From Mitsuaria sp. 7 (GTDB lineage: Bacteria; Pseudomonadota; Gammaproteobacteria; Burkholderiales; Burkholderiaceae_C), in the NCBI RefSeq assembly GCF_001653795.1, contig NZ_CP011514.1, forward strand, positions 2,870,279 through 2,934,278: a stretch of DNA of 64,000 bases, given 5' to 3'. A program made the translations under genes and the position numbers. Shown piece by piece: positions 52,450 through 60,634 of the stretch (positions are counted from its first letter, which is position 1; each line of letters begins with the position of its first letter). The notes under the pieces were generated by a model. That model had not been told where the DNA came from. It saw nothing but the letters and a program-made list of their open reading frames with translations, and did no database searches.

Positions 52450-53154
52450 ATGCCCCTCTTCCGCATGACGTCCGTTTCCACTTCTCATCGCGCCGTGCGC
52501 GCGGCCGGCCTCGTGGTCTCCCTGCTCGCGCTGGCCGCGCTCTCCGCCTGCTCGCGGCCCGGCGATCCGTCGGCCTCGACCGCGTCGGCCGAGCCGACTG
52601 CCGATCACTTCGTCGCGGGCATGCAGGCCTATCTCGCCAAGCGCGGCGACCTGTGCCTGGCCAAGACCGAGTGGCCCATCGACCTGACCCAGCGCGAGAT
52701 CGACGCCGGCGCGCGCAACGCACTGCAGATGCCGGTGCTGGAGCGATTGGGGCTGGCGAGTTCAACCGTGGCCGAGGTCGACGTGAAGGACGACAACGAG
52801 GTCTCGCATCACATGAAGGTCCGGCGCTATGCGTTGACCGAGACCGGCAGGCAGTTCTACGTGACGCGCGAGCAACCCAGGCCCGACGGCGGCAAGGAGG
52901 CGCGCGGCGACTTCTGCGCAGCCAAGCTCAGCCTGGACAAGGTGGTGCATTGGGAGCTGGGCGGCGAAGGCAAGGACCGGCACGCGGTGGTGAGCTACAC
53001 CTACCAGGTGAAGGCCGCGCCATGGACCGGCGATGCCGAGCTGCAGAAGGTGTTCCCCGTCGTGGCGCAGGTGATCCGCGGCGCGGGCAGCGCGCAACTG
53101 CAGGAGACGTTCAAGAAGACGGAGACCGGGTGGGTCGCCGTGGACCTGCTCTGA
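52450..53154 (+). CDS. Putative lipoprotein of unknown function, 234 aa
   Basis: The signal ends L-A-L-A-A-L-S-A-C, a lipobox. The mature protein of about 200 residues contains the repeated form G-D-L-C-L-A-K and G-D-F-C-A-A-K (two cysteines that may pair), S-H-H-M-K-V-R-R-Y-A-L-T-E-T-G-R-Q-F-Y and W-E-L-G-G-E-G-K-D-R-H-A-V-V-S-Y-T-Y-Q-V-K-A, which suggests a beta-rich fold. I recognise no named family. It is 20 bp downstream of the peroxidase and 13 bp upstream of the hydroxylase gene, hence probably in the same operon. Confidence 0.75.
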   Translation: MPLFRMTSVSTSHRAVRAAGLVVSLLALAALSACSRPGDPSASTASAEPTADHFVAGMQAYLAKRGDLCLAKTEWPIDLTQREIDAGARNALQMPVLERLGLASSTVAEVDVKDDNEVSHHMKVRRYALTETGRQFYVTREQPRPDGGKEARGDFCAAKLSLDKVVHWELGGEGKDRHAVVSYTYQVKAAPWTGDAELQKVFPVVAQVIRGAGSAQLQETFKKTETGWVAVDLL

Positions 53155-53167
53155 GACGCGCGCCGTC

Positions 53168-54052
53168 ATGACGACCGTGGTGCGTTTTCCTCCCGCGCTC
53201 GGGGACTGGGTCCGCCAGCATCTGGACAACGGCGTGGCGCCGGGCGACCTGCGCGGCGCGCTGCAGGAGCGCGACATCGCGGCCGAGGCGGCGCAGGCGA
53301 TCGTCGACGCGTTCGTGCGTGCTCGTCGTGGCGAGCGCGCGATGCCGGTGGATCAGGTCGAGCTGTCGCCAGAGCCCGTACAGCCCTACCGGTACGAGAC
53401 GCCGCGCTTTCGCGACGGCACGTCGCTGGTGACGGACAACCGCCTCGTGCGCGTGGCCGCGCGTGCGGAGCGTCCGATGCTGGCGGTGCTCAACGGCGTC
53501 TTCAGCGCCGAGGAGTGCGAGGAGGTCATCGCCCTCGCGCGAGGCCGGCTGCGGCCTTCGACGCTCGTCGATCCACGCACCGGGCGCGACGTGGTGAGCG
53601 GTCTGCGGAGCAGCTTCGGCATGTTCTTCCGCCCGGCCGAGACACCGCTGATCGCGCGCCTGGACCGGCGCATCGCGGAGATCATGAACCTGCCGGTCTC
53701 GCACGGCGAAGGGCTGCAGATCCTGCACTACCCCGAAGGGGCTGGCAGCGCGCCGCACTACGACTTCCTGGTGCCGTCGAATCCGGCGAATCAGGCGTCA
53801 ATCGCGCGCAGCGGGCAGCGGGTGAGCACGCTGGTCACCTACCTGAACGATGTGCCCGCCGGCGGTGAGACGGTGTTCCCCGCAGCGGGTTGGGCGGTCT
53901 CGCCGCAGCGCGGCAACGCCGTCTACTTCGAGTACGCCAACTCGCGCGGCGAACTGGACCACGCCTCGCTGCACGCCAGCAGCGCGGTCACGCGCGGCGA
54001 GAAATGGGTGGCGACGAAGTGGATGCGGGAGCGGGTGTTCGTGAGCGCGTGA
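53168..54052 (+). CDS. 2OG-Fe(II) oxygenase, prolyl 4-hydroxylase-like, 294 aa
   Basis: The C-terminal double-stranded beta-helix has the iron-binding triad H197-x-D199 (H-Y-D-F) and H265 (L-D-H-A-S-L-H), and a basic 2-oxoglutarate contact in R-G-E-K-W-V-A-T-K-W. Residues 95-290 match bacterial prolyl 4-hydroxylases (L-N-G-V-F-S-A-E-E-C, R-S-S-F-G-M-F-F, L-Q-I-L-H-Y-P-E-G, L-V-T-Y-L-N-D-V-P-A-G-G-E-T-V-F-P). The N-terminal 90 residues are a helical extension. No signal peptide, so the substrate is cytoplasmic. It closes the four-gene run and converges on RHS locus 3, with 21 bp between stops. Confidence 0.88.
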   Translation: MTTVVRFPPALGDWVRQHLDNGVAPGDLRGALQERDIAAEAAQAIVDAFVRARRGERAMPVDQVELSPEPVQPYRYETPRFRDGTSLVTDNRLVRVAARAERPMLAVLNGVFSAEECEEVIALARGRLRPSTLVDPRTGRDVVSGLRSSFGMFFRPAETPLIARLDRRIAEIMNLPVSHGEGLQILHYPEGAGSAPHYDFLVPSNPANQASIARSGQRVSTLVTYLNDVPAGGETVFPAAGWAVSPQRGNAVYFEYANSRGELDHASLHASSAVTRGEKWVATKWMRERVFVSA

Positions 54053-54073
54053 ATCGACTGCTTGAAGCCACAA

Positions 54074-54604
54074 CTACTCCGAGATGGAGTTGGCAAGGTC
54101 CCGTCGGACTTCCTCATAGCCTTCGAGGCAGATCTTGCCCTTCTCGGAGTTCGCTACGGCACCTCGGGATCGGAGGGATCGAGTTCGCCGGTCGATTTCC
54201 CTGATCAACTGTGCCGGGTTCGCCCCGCCCGGCTGGTTGTCCGCGAAAGCTTCGACGGCGCACAGGCCCTTGACGCGAGTCGTCGGAACCATGGGAAGCA
54301 GACGCTCCGGACATCGCCCCATTGCGATTTCGAGCATCGCTGCATTGCCCTGCGTGGCGCTGGCATTGGTGCTGTTCAACAGCTTGATCGTTAAGGCGAG
54401 CGCGTCCGGATCGCAGCGCCGGACCAACTCCCGAAGACGCGGCACCATCTTCTCGAAGTTGTCGTCGATATAGCTGTTGACGGCATCTGCGCCCGTCCGC
54501 TCCAGGCGCGAATTCAATTGATGGATGAACGGGTCCATGGCCATCGCCTGACTGGACGTTCCCCACACCCAAGCGCAGAGAAGCAACTTCCAACCTGAAA
54601 TCAT
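54074..54604 (-). CDS. Putative exported immunity protein of RHS locus 3, 176 aa
   Basis: The N-terminus is a Sec signal peptide (W-K-L-L-L-C-A-W-V-W-G-T-S-S-Q-A-M-A, cleavage near residue 22). The mature protein is soluble and helical, with four cysteines that could pair. It starts 13 bp after the RhsB stop. A periplasmic immunity protein fits a toxin tail that attacks the cell wall, as inferred for RhsB of this locus. The lower GC of this gene and of the tail than of the neighbours suggests they moved together. Confidence 0.65.
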   Translation of the reverse strand: MISGWKLLLCAWVWGTSSQAMAMDPFIHQLNSRLERTGADAVNSYIDDNFEKMVPRLRELVRRCDPDALALTIKLLNSTNASATQGNAAMLEIAMGRCPERLLPMVPTTRVKGLCAVEAFADNQPGGANPAQLIREIDRRTRSLRSRGAVANSEKGKICLEGYEEVRRDLANSISE

Positions 54605-54616
54605 TCCGATGCTCCG

Positions 54617-57001
54617 TCAGTTTCTAATCACATGAACGATCACGTTCCTGTTGCACTGATTTTTCAGTAGATCAAAGAGCTTCGCACAATAGTCTCCCTT
54701 GACAGTGATACACCCCTCAGAGCCGCGACTGGCAGCACTGGCATCGCTAGGGGTTTGCTGGAAATTCTGGCAATGGAGATGAATTGCCGTCGCGATGGGC
54801 AACCCCCCTTGATTGGGATTGGGGCCCAAGGTCGGAATTGCCGAATTTTGATTCAGGACAACACCCGGCCCGCGCTTACCCACACTATGAAATCCGTGTG
54901 CCGTATCTCCATAGACCCCTGCGTAGGTGCCATCGACGATTCCAGGACTCCCGTTATTCTTGTTTGGGAAGGAGTTCGCCGGAAAGGACATGAAAGCCGA
55001 GGATTCCGGAGACTCATTGGTTGCGGAGCCAGCGGCGCCAAAGTTTGGGCCACTTTTATCATTGCCGGTGCTTTGGACAATAAAGACATGCGTGGGTAGA
55101 CACATCGAATCACCCCAACGATCAAGCCCGAACGGGTCGGAAAAATCGACAGGGTCGCCTTGAACGTATGTATAGCTGTTAATGCCCCCTTCAAGTCCAA
55201 TTGGGTCACTCTGAACATAACGCCCTGTCGTCCCGTCATAGTCCCGGAAGTAGTTGTAGCTCAGCCCCGACTCCTTGTCGAAGTACTGGCCGGGGAAGCG
55301 CAGGTTGACGACGAGGTTCTCGAGCGAGTTCGGGATCGTCTCCGCCGGCGTGGTGCCGAACGGCTCGGCGATCCAGCGCCAGCGAACGTCGCCCGCCGAG
55401 TTCACGATCACGCGGGGCGTGTTGAGGTGATCCGAGTAGACGTAGTAGACCCGCGGCTCCGTCGTCGACGAGTTGGTCAGTACCGCGATCAGCGTGTTGC
55501 CCAGCCACACGAACTCCTGCAGTGCGCCGCCTGAGCTGTTGTACTCGCCGAGCAGTTGTCCGTCCTGGTCGTAAGCAAAGTGGGGTCGGGACGTGCCTGT
55601 CACCTTGCGCACGCGCTGGCCGCCAGCGTCGTAGTTGTAGGTCGTGGTGACGCCAGCGCTCGTGAGCGTGGCCAGACGGTTATCGAGCCCGTACGTGGTC
55701 GTGTAGCCGAGCCCGGTGTCTGTGAGCGTGTTGCCTGCGGCGTCGTGGGTGAAGCTGCGTGTCGGGTTGTCGATGCCGGTGAGCCGGTTGCTCGTCGTCG
55801 CCGTCGTGTAGTTGCGCGCCGCGCCATTGAGCGTCATCCCCGTCCGGTTGCCGTTGGCGTCGTAGCCGAAGGTCCAGGAATTGGCGGGCGTGACGATGCT
55901 GGTCAGGCGCCCCAACTCGTCGTACCCGAAGCTCTGGTTCATCGCCTGCGCTTCAGCCGTTACCGCGCCGGTGGTGGCGTCCAGATGCGTGTAGCTGACG
56001 ATGCGGTCTGCCGCGTCGTAGGTGATGTCGCGCACCACACCGTTCAGCGGGTAGCGGACCAGGCGTCCGTAGGTGTCGAAGACTCGCTCGATCGTCTTCG
56101 GTCCTGCCGTCAGCTGGATCTGCCAGCTGCTCATCGGACCGAACGGATCCCACTGGACGTTGGTGATCAGCGGCTTGGCGGTGCTGACCGCATCCTTGGC
56201 CAGCGTCATGCCGGTCATGAAACCGTCTTCGTACTGGATCGTCAGCAGCCGACCCGACGGATATGTGATGGAGGTGACGTGGTCCGCGCGGTCGTAGCCG
56301 TAGCGCGTGGTGAGCACCACGCCGCCCACGCTTTGAACCACGGTGATGAGCCGACCCTTGATGTCGTAGCCGTATTTCGTCGTTGTCGAGGGGCTGACTG
56401 CCGTGGTCAGACGTTTGGTGCCTATGCCGAAGTCACCGCCCGTCTGGTCGTAGGTCCAGGAGTAGTTCTGCGCCGCCTGTCCGGTCTTCGTGTAGATCGC
56501 CGATGTCATTCGGTTGAGACCGTCATAGACGTAGGTCGCCTGGACGCCTCGGCTGTCGATGCGGGTGAGCAGATTCCCGTTCGGGTCGTAGGTGCTGTTG
56601 GCGGTGCCGGTGTCCGGGCTCACGAGCTGGTTCAGATCTCCCAGGCCGTTGCGCTGATAGGTCGTCACCAGACTGCGAGGATCAGTGACCTGCTTCAGCT
56701 GATCGATGCCGTCGTAGCCCAGCTGCGTCACGCCGTTGCGCGCGTCAGTGCTGGTCTTGACCCGGTCCAGTGGGTCGTAGGCATTGGTCGTCGCGAAGCC
56801 GAAGCCGCTCACACCCTTGGCCTTGATCACCTTGGTCGGATTGCCTTTGGCGTCGTACTCGTAGTCGGTCACCGGTGCCGGCGAGACCGGAGGGGGCGGC
56901 AGCGTCACGGCATGCGCGCCGGATCCGATCAGGCCGATGAACGCGGCCGCGATGGGCGCGACTGTGTTCCAGCACTTCTCGTGCTTCTTGATTCCGTTCA
57001 T
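54617..57001 (-). CDS. Secreted RHS protein, second half with core and YkuD/DUF5675-like tail (RhsB of locus 3), 794 aa
   Basis: Signal peptide 1-31 (A-H-A31-V), proline hinge, YD repeats, and the RHS core G-Q-Y-F-D-K-E-S-G-L-S-Y-N-Y-F...D-P-F-G-L626. The 168-residue tail (54620-55123) contains A-T-A-I-H741-L-H743 and, 20 residues later, G-S-E-G-C764-I-T-V. This arrangement of a histidine followed by (S/T)-x-G-C-I is that of L,D-transpeptidase (YkuD), DUF2778/Tlde1 or DUF5675 domains, with the cysteine as nucleophile. Upstream parts (G-T-Y-A-G-V-Y-G-D-T-A-H-G-F-H-S-V-G-K) fit a beta-rich fold. Predicted to act on peptidoglycan; motif-based only. Its GC content is visibly lower than that of the YD region. 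Confidence 0.85.
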   Translation of the reverse strand: MNGIKKHEKCWNTVAPIAAAFIGLIGSGAHAVTLPPPPVSPAPVTDYEYDAKGNPTKVIKAKGVSGFGFATTNAYDPLDRVKTSTDARNGVTQLGYDGIDQLKQVTDPRSLVTTYQRNGLGDLNQLVSPDTGTANSTYDPNGNLLTRIDSRGVQATYVYDGLNRMTSAIYTKTGQAAQNYSWTYDQTGGDFGIGTKRLTTAVSPSTTTKYGYDIKGRLITVVQSVGGVVLTTRYGYDRADHVTSITYPSGRLLTIQYEDGFMTGMTLAKDAVSTAKPLITNVQWDPFGPMSSWQIQLTAGPKTIERVFDTYGRLVRYPLNGVVRDITYDAADRIVSYTHLDATTGAVTAEAQAMNQSFGYDELGRLTSIVTPANSWTFGYDANGNRTGMTLNGAARNYTTATTSNRLTGIDNPTRSFTHDAAGNTLTDTGLGYTTTYGLDNRLATLTSAGVTTTYNYDAGGQRVRKVTGTSRPHFAYDQDGQLLGEYNSSGGALQEFVWLGNTLIAVLTNSSTTEPRVYYVYSDHLNTPRVIVNSAGDVRWRWIAEPFGTTPAETIPNSLENLVVNLRFPGQYFDKESGLSYNYFRDYDGTTGRYVQSDPIGLEGGINSYTYVQGDPVDFSDPFGLDRWGDSMCLPTHVFIVQSTGNDKSGPNFGAAGSATNESPESSAFMSFPANSFPNKNNGSPGIVDGTYAGVYGDTAHGFHSVGKRGPGVVLNQNSAIPTLGPNPNQGGLPIATAIHLHCQNFQQTPSDASAASRGSEGCITVKGDYCAKLFDLLKNQCNRNVIVHVIRN

Positions 57002-57088
57002 GTCTCATTCCCTCCCTGTCGTCTGTTGTGCGCGCCCCAGCGCATCGAACGCGCGGCTCATGGTCCGCTTGAGCGCTCCACTCGGGTC
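56980..57088. repeat. 109-bp stretch identical to one in RHS locus 2
   Basis: Matches 45635-45743 base for base by reading, in direct orientation, spanning the RhsA/RhsB junction. Confidence 0.8.
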
Positions 57089-59575
57089 TTTGGCGACTTC
57101 ACCGGTCTTGTTGCCGCTCGCGTCGAGCACGTACTCGATGCGGTTGCCTCGCGTGTCCGAGACGGCGACGAGTCGATGCGCGTCGTCGTACTCGTAGTTC
57201 ACGGCGCTGCCGTCCGACTGTGATGACTTCTTGAGCAGACCCGTGGGCCAGTATTCGTAGCTCGTGACCGCACCGCCCGTCGTCACCGATGTGAGTCGCT
57301 GGCGCGCGTCGTACGCGTAGGTCGTTGCGGCGCCGTTGGGATCCAGCCTCTCCAGCGGATTGCCGTAGGCGTCGTATCGCGGGAAGCGGGTGACGTGCTG
57401 CACGGCGTTGGTCGACGACTTCAGGTCGCCCTGGGTGTGGTCGGGGGTGGTGTCGGCGTAGTACTCGTTCGTGAGGACGACCCGGCCGGCCGGGTCCTTC
57501 TCGGTCAACACCTGACCCGTGGCGTTGTAGGTCCAGCTCGTCGCCCGTGCCGCCACGCCCGACTGCGGTGTGGCATTGAAGCCCGACGCCCCGGTCTCAT
57601 CGGTCGTCGCCTGCGTCACGCGCTTGCACAGCACGACGATGGGCTTGCCGTCGGGCAGCAGCGCATCGGCCGGCGCGCAGGCCGCCACCGCGTTGCCGTT
57701 GAACGGGTCGGGCTGGCCGTTGTAGACCAGCGTCGTGATGCGGCGCGGTTCCGCGGTCTTCACTGCCAGCGCCCAGTCCGGATGCCATTGCGTGCCGACC
57801 TTGCGCGCGCCAGCCGGCACCGAACCCTGTGCCGCCGCGCAATCGACCGACGTCGCCAGCCCCTCCACGCGCGAGGTCTCGAGGTTGCGCGCCGTGTCGT
57901 AGCTCATGCAGCTGCGATTGCCGTTGAAGTCGTCACTGCGCGTCACGTTCAGGTTGGCGTCGACCACCCGCTGCGCCGTGACGGCGGGGCTACCCGCACC
58001 AGCGGCCTGCGACTTGGTCGTCCACATCGATGCCCCGAAAGACGCCGTCGACGTCAGCCCCTGCTTCTGCCCGTTCGGCAGCGTCACCTCGACCTGATCC
58101 GGCGGCTGCAGCACGTGATCCCGCCAGACGATGCCCGTGGTCGGGTCGTACCACTCAAGCGACTTCAGCGAGGGTGCCTTGGTCCAGGTGATCGAGTACG
58201 CATCCAGGCCCATCGCGCGCTGCGTTGAATTCGCCCGTCCCTCGGCGTCGTAGCCGTAGGTCCCGGCACGCACGTTCTGCTCGTCCAGGTAGCCGGTCAG
58301 CGCCCACGGCAGGTCGGCGCGCTCGTACACCATCTGCTGCGAGGTCCCGTCCGGCCATGTCACGCCGCCGACCTGCTCATTGGCGCCGTACGCAATGGCC
58401 ACACGCTGGAGCCCCGGATCCACGATCGCGGCAATGCGTGAGCGCGGCATCGCGCCCAGGACGACGTACTCGAAGCCCCAGCGCCGGCCCGCATGGTCGG
58501 TCAGCGACAGGGGCAGCCCCTCATCCAGGATGGTGTCCGACAGGGTCTCCAGGCCGCTGCGCGCCACCGTCAGGCTGCGGCCGTCGATCGCCGTGGTCTT
58601 GAGCAGCTGACCCCGCGCGGTGTACTCCTCCATCGTCGCGTGATCGACGTCGACATAGAGGAAGCCCTGCGCCGTGCGCACCAGTCGATCGTTGGTCTGG
58701 CCGCTGACCGCGGCGAGGCCTGCGGGTGAGGAGACGAAACTCGTCCAGTCACCGCCGCCCCGCGCCGCGTTGATCAGCGTCGCACCGCCCTGCGTGGCCA
58801 CGTACAGGACCTTGTCGACACTCGCCGTCCACATCGGCCCGAGAGCCGGCGGATCCGAGCGCAGGAAAGGCGTCGCCTCCGCCGCATAGGGCAGCTTGCT
58901 GGTCGAGTTGTAGGTCAGGCGAAGTCCCGTCCAGGGCTGCCAGCCTGCATCGAAGGTCTGGACCTTGATGCCTTGTTCCGGATAGATCGGATTGCCGTAG
59001 CAGGTCTTGCAGGGCTTGAAAATGACGCGATCACGAACGGGTGAACAGATGCCCTGGGAGGGAACGTAGACGTCGCCGTTGGGGCAGACGCATTGACGGC
59101 TTTCCGTCTCGTACACACCGACGTTGCAGACCTTCGATATCTGCATGATTCCCTCTCCGTTGGACGTCACCGGCGAGTTCCAGGCGCAGTACTGCGTGAA
59201 GGTGCTCGCCAGCCGGCAACTCCCTATGCCCGCGCTTGAGCCCTGCGCCGTCACCTGGCACCCCTGCGTGACGGACCAGGAGACGGCGCTCGAGCATGGG
59301 CCCGCGGCCGAGCAGGCGTTGCCCTGGATCAGAGAGATGTATCGCGCGAAGTACTGTTCCGGTCGCGAGAACCCGCCATCCGACGTCGCGTGGTGGTTCA
59401 CACCCCCCGTGTAGATCCAACCGCCAGACGATTCCGCACAGCCGAAACCATAGGCGCTGGCGTTGAACTGCCAAGGCGTCGGAACCACCCTGTCGAACGC
59501 CAGCGCAGGACCGCCGATCAGTCCACCTGCCAGCGCAAGCAGCCACGCTGCGAAGATTTTCGAAAGGAACTTCAT
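57005..59575 (-). CDS. Secreted RHS/YD-repeat protein, first half (RhsA of locus 3), 856 aa
   Basis: Signal peptide 1-26 (A-L-A26-F). The cysteine-rich region includes an EGF-like spacing (C150, C162-x-C164, C177) and the entry motif C189-K-T-C192-Y-G-N-P-I-Y-P. YD repeats follow (G-T-Y-G-Y-D-A-E-G-R-A; Y-A-Y-D-A-R-Q-R-L; Y-E-Y-W-P-T-G-L-L-K) and the protein ends A-Q-Q-T-T-G-R-E. The stop codon lies 3 nt before the RhsB ATG, and GGGAGG in the last codons serves as its ribosome binding site. ATG at 59575 is preceded by GGGGAGAGGC. No RHS core or toxin tail, as in the other RhsA proteins. Confidence 0.85.
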   Translation of the reverse strand: MKFLSKIFAAWLLALAGGLIGGPALAFDRVVPTPWQFNASAYGFGCAESSGGWIYTGGVNHHATSDGGFSRPEQYFARYISLIQGNACSAAGPCSSAVSWSVTQGCQVTAQGSSAGIGSCRLASTFTQYCAWNSPVTSNGEGIMQISKVCNVGVYETESRQCVCPNGDVYVPSQGICSPVRDRVIFKPCKTCYGNPIYPEQGIKVQTFDAGWQPWTGLRLTYNSTSKLPYAAEATPFLRSDPPALGPMWTASVDKVLYVATQGGATLINAARGGGDWTSFVSSPAGLAAVSGQTNDRLVRTAQGFLYVDVDHATMEEYTARGQLLKTTAIDGRSLTVARSGLETLSDTILDEGLPLSLTDHAGRRWGFEYVVLGAMPRSRIAAIVDPGLQRVAIAYGANEQVGGVTWPDGTSQQMVYERADLPWALTGYLDEQNVRAGTYGYDAEGRANSTQRAMGLDAYSITWTKAPSLKSLEWYDPTTGIVWRDHVLQPPDQVEVTLPNGQKQGLTSTASFGASMWTTKSQAAGAGSPAVTAQRVVDANLNVTRSDDFNGNRSCMSYDTARNLETSRVEGLATSVDCAAAQGSVPAGARKVGTQWHPDWALAVKTAEPRRITTLVYNGQPDPFNGNAVAACAPADALLPDGKPIVVLCKRVTQATTDETGASGFNATPQSGVAARATSWTYNATGQVLTEKDPAGRVVLTNEYYADTTPDHTQGDLKSSTNAVQHVTRFPRYDAYGNPLERLDPNGAATTYAYDARQRLTSVTTGGAVTSYEYWPTGLLKKSSQSDGSAVNYEYDDAHRLVAVSDTRGNRIEYVLDASGNKTGEVAKDPSGALKRTMSRAFDALGRAQQTTGRE

Positions 59576-59661
59576 GCCTCTCCCCGAGATTCAAACCAAT
59601 GAATTCAGGCGGAGGCCGACGATCGTGGACAGATGTCCTGAACGCGATGCGATGCGCAACG

Positions 59662-59724
59662 ACCGGCGAGCGTCTGACGCGCTCGGTGCCGGTTCCCTCC
59701 CCTGATGAACGGCGGCGATTCTGC
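59662..59724 (-). promoter_or_regulatory. Conserved leader element upstream of RhsA locus 3
   Basis: Minus-strand order is GCAGAATCG, 9 nt, ATCAGGGGAGGGAACC, then a hairpin with outer stem ACCGG/CCGGT and inner stem CGAGCG/CGCTCG around a CGTCAGA loop (59693-59662). It is the cleanest fold of the three copies. Confidence 0.5.
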
Positions 59725-59791
59725 CGCGATCACGAGTGCCGCGCCAGGACCTCCGAAGAGGGATGGCGGGCGTCAGCGCAGCTTCACGGGG

Positions 59792-60535
59792 TCAGGGCTT
59801 GCGCGCCGCCCGAAGTCGCCGCATCACCGGCTCGTTGAGCTGCTTCGTCAACGCATTCCACTTCGCGCTGACCTTGTCGATCTTCGCCAGCAGCGGCCCG
59901 GCGGTCGCCTCGTCGCCGCGGGACAGCGCCCAGATCGCGTATTCCGCCCAGGCCTCGACGCTGCCGAAGCGCTCCGACGCGGATTCGAATTCGGCCCGCG
60001 CCTCCACGGCACGATCCAGCGCCGCCAGCGCCCGGGCGGTCAGCAGCGACACCGCCTCGGCGCGGAAGTCGGCCTTCTCCGCACGCATCGAGGCGAGGTG
60101 TTCCAACGCCTGGGCGGCTTGGCCCGCAGCGAGGAAAGCACGCGCGGCGCCAAGCCGGATCTCCAGGTCCTTCGCGAAAGGGCCGCGCAGGCAGGCCTGG
60201 AACTGCTCGGCGGACTGCGCCGCCTCGCCGGCATCGAGCAGCGCGGTGGCCAGACGCATCTGGTTCTGCGCGGTCGGGGTGTCGTCGAAGGCGACACGCG
60301 CCTCCCGCAGTTCCCGGCCAGGATCCATCGCCCGGCCCGCCGCGCGCACGGCGCGCTTTGCGCTGCGCTCGACCCGCGAATGCGGCACCACGAACACCAG
60401 CAGGTAGACGAGGCTGCCCAGCAGCGGGAACGAGAACAGGATGATCAGCCAGTACAGCTGCCCCCCGTTGCGCACGACGTGAACGGCGCAGAACAGCGCC
60501 AGCAGAACGTGAACACCCAATCCGACGAATGGCAT
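59792..60535 (-). CDS. Membrane-anchored tetratricopeptide-like protein with PLDc_N-type N-terminus, 247 aa
   Basis: Two hydrophobic segments (residues 5-20 and 27-50: L-Y-W-L-I-I-L-F-S-F-P-L-L-G-S-L-V-Y-L-L-V) resemble the PLDc_N domain of cardiolipin synthase-like proteins, but no phospholipase motif follows. The rest is helical and shows TPR-like periodicity (A-A-Q-S-A-E-Q-F-Q-A-C-L-R-G-P-F; A-A-R-A-F-L-A-A-G-Q-A-A-Q-A-L-E-H-L). It may be a scaffold at the inner membrane. The ATG follows GGGAGGGAAAGGCG. Its leader can fold into nested hairpins that end at this ribosome binding site. Confidence 0.75.
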   Translation of the reverse strand: MPFVGLGVHVLLALFCAVHVVRNGGQLYWLIILFSFPLLGSLVYLLVFVVPHSRVERSAKRAVRAAGRAMDPGRELREARVAFDDTPTAQNQMRLATALLDAGEAAQSAEQFQACLRGPFAKDLEIRLGAARAFLAAGQAAQALEHLASMRAEKADFRAEAVSLLTARALAALDRAVEARAEFESASERFGSVEAWAEYAIWALSRGDEATAGPLLAKIDKVSAKWNALTKQLNEPVMRRLRAARKP

Positions 60536-60546
60536 CGCCTTTCCCT

Positions 60547-60600
60547 CCCGAGTTCGATCGCCTTGTTGGCTTTTTTGCGATCGCGGATTCTGCACTCGGG
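60547..60600 (-). promoter_or_regulatory. Nested inverted repeats abutting the ribosome binding site of the PLDc_N/TPR gene
   Basis: Outer arms CCCGAGT (60547-60553) and ACTCGGG (60594-60600) enclose inner arms CGATCGC (60555-60561) and GCGATCG (60577-60583). On the minus-strand transcript the 3' arm runs straight into GGGAGGG before the ATG, so folding could limit ribosome access. Confidence 0.45.
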
Positions 60601-60634
60601 AGATGAAGGCGCCAAGACGCCGGGAGGTAACGGT

